A DNA stretch of 6,365 nucleotides from Oscillospiraceae bacterium (GTDB taxonomy: Bacteria; Bacillota; Clostridia; Oscillospirales; Oscillospiraceae): assembly GCA_012513005.1 (NCBI GenBank), contig JAAZCZ010000011.1, positions 1-6,365 of the forward strand. The letters run 5' to 3'. A program made the position numbers and the translations under genes. Below, piece after piece: positions 5,790-6,365 of the stretch; positions within the stretch are counted from its first letter, which is position 1; the number at the start of each line of letters is the position of its first letter. The notes under the pieces are model-generated. The model had not been told where the DNA came from and made no database searches. It was given only the letters and a program-made list of their open reading frames with translations.

Positions 5790-6365
5790 TCAGGCGTTCT
5801 CATCGCAAGATAGTGCCATATCATAGAGACGATTTTTCTTATACCCGGAATCAGCAGCAGCTAAACGGGCAGATTCTTTTAGTGAATAGCCCTTTTCGCG
5901 ATAGTTTTGCAAAATTTGAACTGCCTCATCTTCAGAAATTTCGGGGGAATCCTGCCTGCTTGCTCCTTCCAAAACAAGCACAAACTCACCGCGCGGCTTT
6001 GTCTGCCTGTAATGCTCGAGCGCAAGAGAGACAGTTGTCAAAACAGTTTCCTCGTGAATTTTCGTAAGCTCTCTGGAAATAGATATTCTTCTGTCACCGA
6101 AGTATGTGAGAAAATCCTCCAAGGTAGCTATTAGCTTGTGCGGTGCTTCATAGAAGATAATAGTTCTCTCCTCGCGGGAGAGTTCGTTTAGTCTTAAATT
6201 TCGCTGTTTTTTTGAAACAGAGAGAAATCCCTCAAAAACAAACCTGCCGGAAGATAGCCCCGAAACAGCCAAAGCCGAAACCGCAGCGCAGGCGCCGGGG
6301 ATAACAAGCACTTTAATCCCGTTTTCATAGCAGGTTTCAACCAAATCCTCACCGGGGTCAGAAAC
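5790..6365 (-). CDS. rsmI: 16S rRNA (cytidine1402-2'-O)-methyltransferase, C-terminal part (cut by window edge)
   Basis: RsmI uses SAM to methylate the 2'-OH of C1402 in 16S rRNA at the ribosomal P site. The last 191 residues are present; the start lies beyond the right edge, and the full protein would be near 280. The frame is continuous to base 6365, beginning VSDPGEDLVETC, the end of the conserved SDPG block. It continues with VIPGACAAVSALAVSGL, FVFEGFLSVSKKQR, TIIFYEAPHKLIATLEDF, RELTKIHEE and GEFVLVLEGAS, all characteristic of RsmI within the tetrapyrrole-methylase fold. The C-terminal helical tail carries DEAVQILQNYREKGYSLKE and the SGYKKNRLYDMAL ending. The TTG at 6344 is an internal leucine codon, not a start, because the family sequence continues upstream of it. 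The gene converges on tsf, with a shared terminator between them. Confidence 0.95.
   Translation of the reverse strand, partial: VSDPGEDLVETCYENGIKVLVIPGACAAVSALAVSGLSSGRFVFEGFLSVSKKQRNLRLNELSREERTIIFYEAPHKLIATLEDFLTYFGDRRISISRELTKIHEETVLTTVSLALEHYRQTKPRGEFVLVLEGASRQDSPEISEDEAVQILQNYREKGYSLKESARLAAADSGYKKNRLYDMALSCDENA

Noticed and set aside
5813..6134. Two overlapping plus-strand frames of 75-84 codons opposite rsmI
   Set aside because: Both are antisense to a clear RsmI sequence and lack a Shine-Dalgarno or a promoter.
6342..6344. TTG at 6344 as the start of a short complete gene
   Set aside because: The conserved RsmI sequence VSDPGED continues in frame upstream to the window edge, so this TTG is an internal leucine codon.

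Overview
The window is about 6.4 kb of bacterial chromosome made almost entirely of housekeeping genes. RNase Y with a single N-terminal membrane segment, strong purine-rich Shine-Dalgarno sequences, TTG start use, AT-rich spacers and a clostridial-type GlgC N-terminus together suggest a Firmicute, most likely class Clostridia (an Oscillospirales/Ruminococcaceae-like lineage). That placement is inferred from protein character only; no 16S gene or database comparison was available.

Layout. The left end holds a minus-strand operon read in the order prs (PRPP synthetase), pth (peptidyl-tRNA hydrolase), glgC (ADP-glucose pyrophosphorylase, cut by the left edge). prs has its own extended -10 promoter. 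prs and pth are 15 bases apart, and pth and glgC overlap in an ATGA. A divergent spacer of about 330 bases separates prs from plus-strand rny (RNase Y), which has a good sigma-A-type promoter and a strong intrinsic terminator. A second plus-strand unit, rpsB-tsf (ribosomal protein S2 and elongation factor Ts), follows from its own promoter and a roughly 100-base leader that can fold into a long hairpin. tsf ends at a perfect 34-base palindrome that probably terminates transcription both ways, because the next gene, rsmI (16S rRNA C1402 2'-O-methyltransferase), converges from the right and is cut by the right edge.

How the genes relate. Most products serve translation and RNA metabolism: S2 and RsmI belong to the small subunit, EF-Ts recharges EF-Tu, Pth rescues peptidyl-tRNA, RNase Y starts mRNA decay, and Prs supplies PRPP for nucleotides. 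GlgC, for glycogen synthesis, is the metabolic outlier.

I see no mobile element, CRISPR array, tRNA or rRNA gene, defence system or foreign gene. No undescribed protein system is visible. The most interesting non-coding signal is the rpsB leader, a candidate structured regulatory RNA that also contains a possible 16-codon upstream ORF. Secondary points are the glgC position behind pth, the prs start codon, a repeated motif at the rny promoter, and the absence of pyrH-frr behind tsf.
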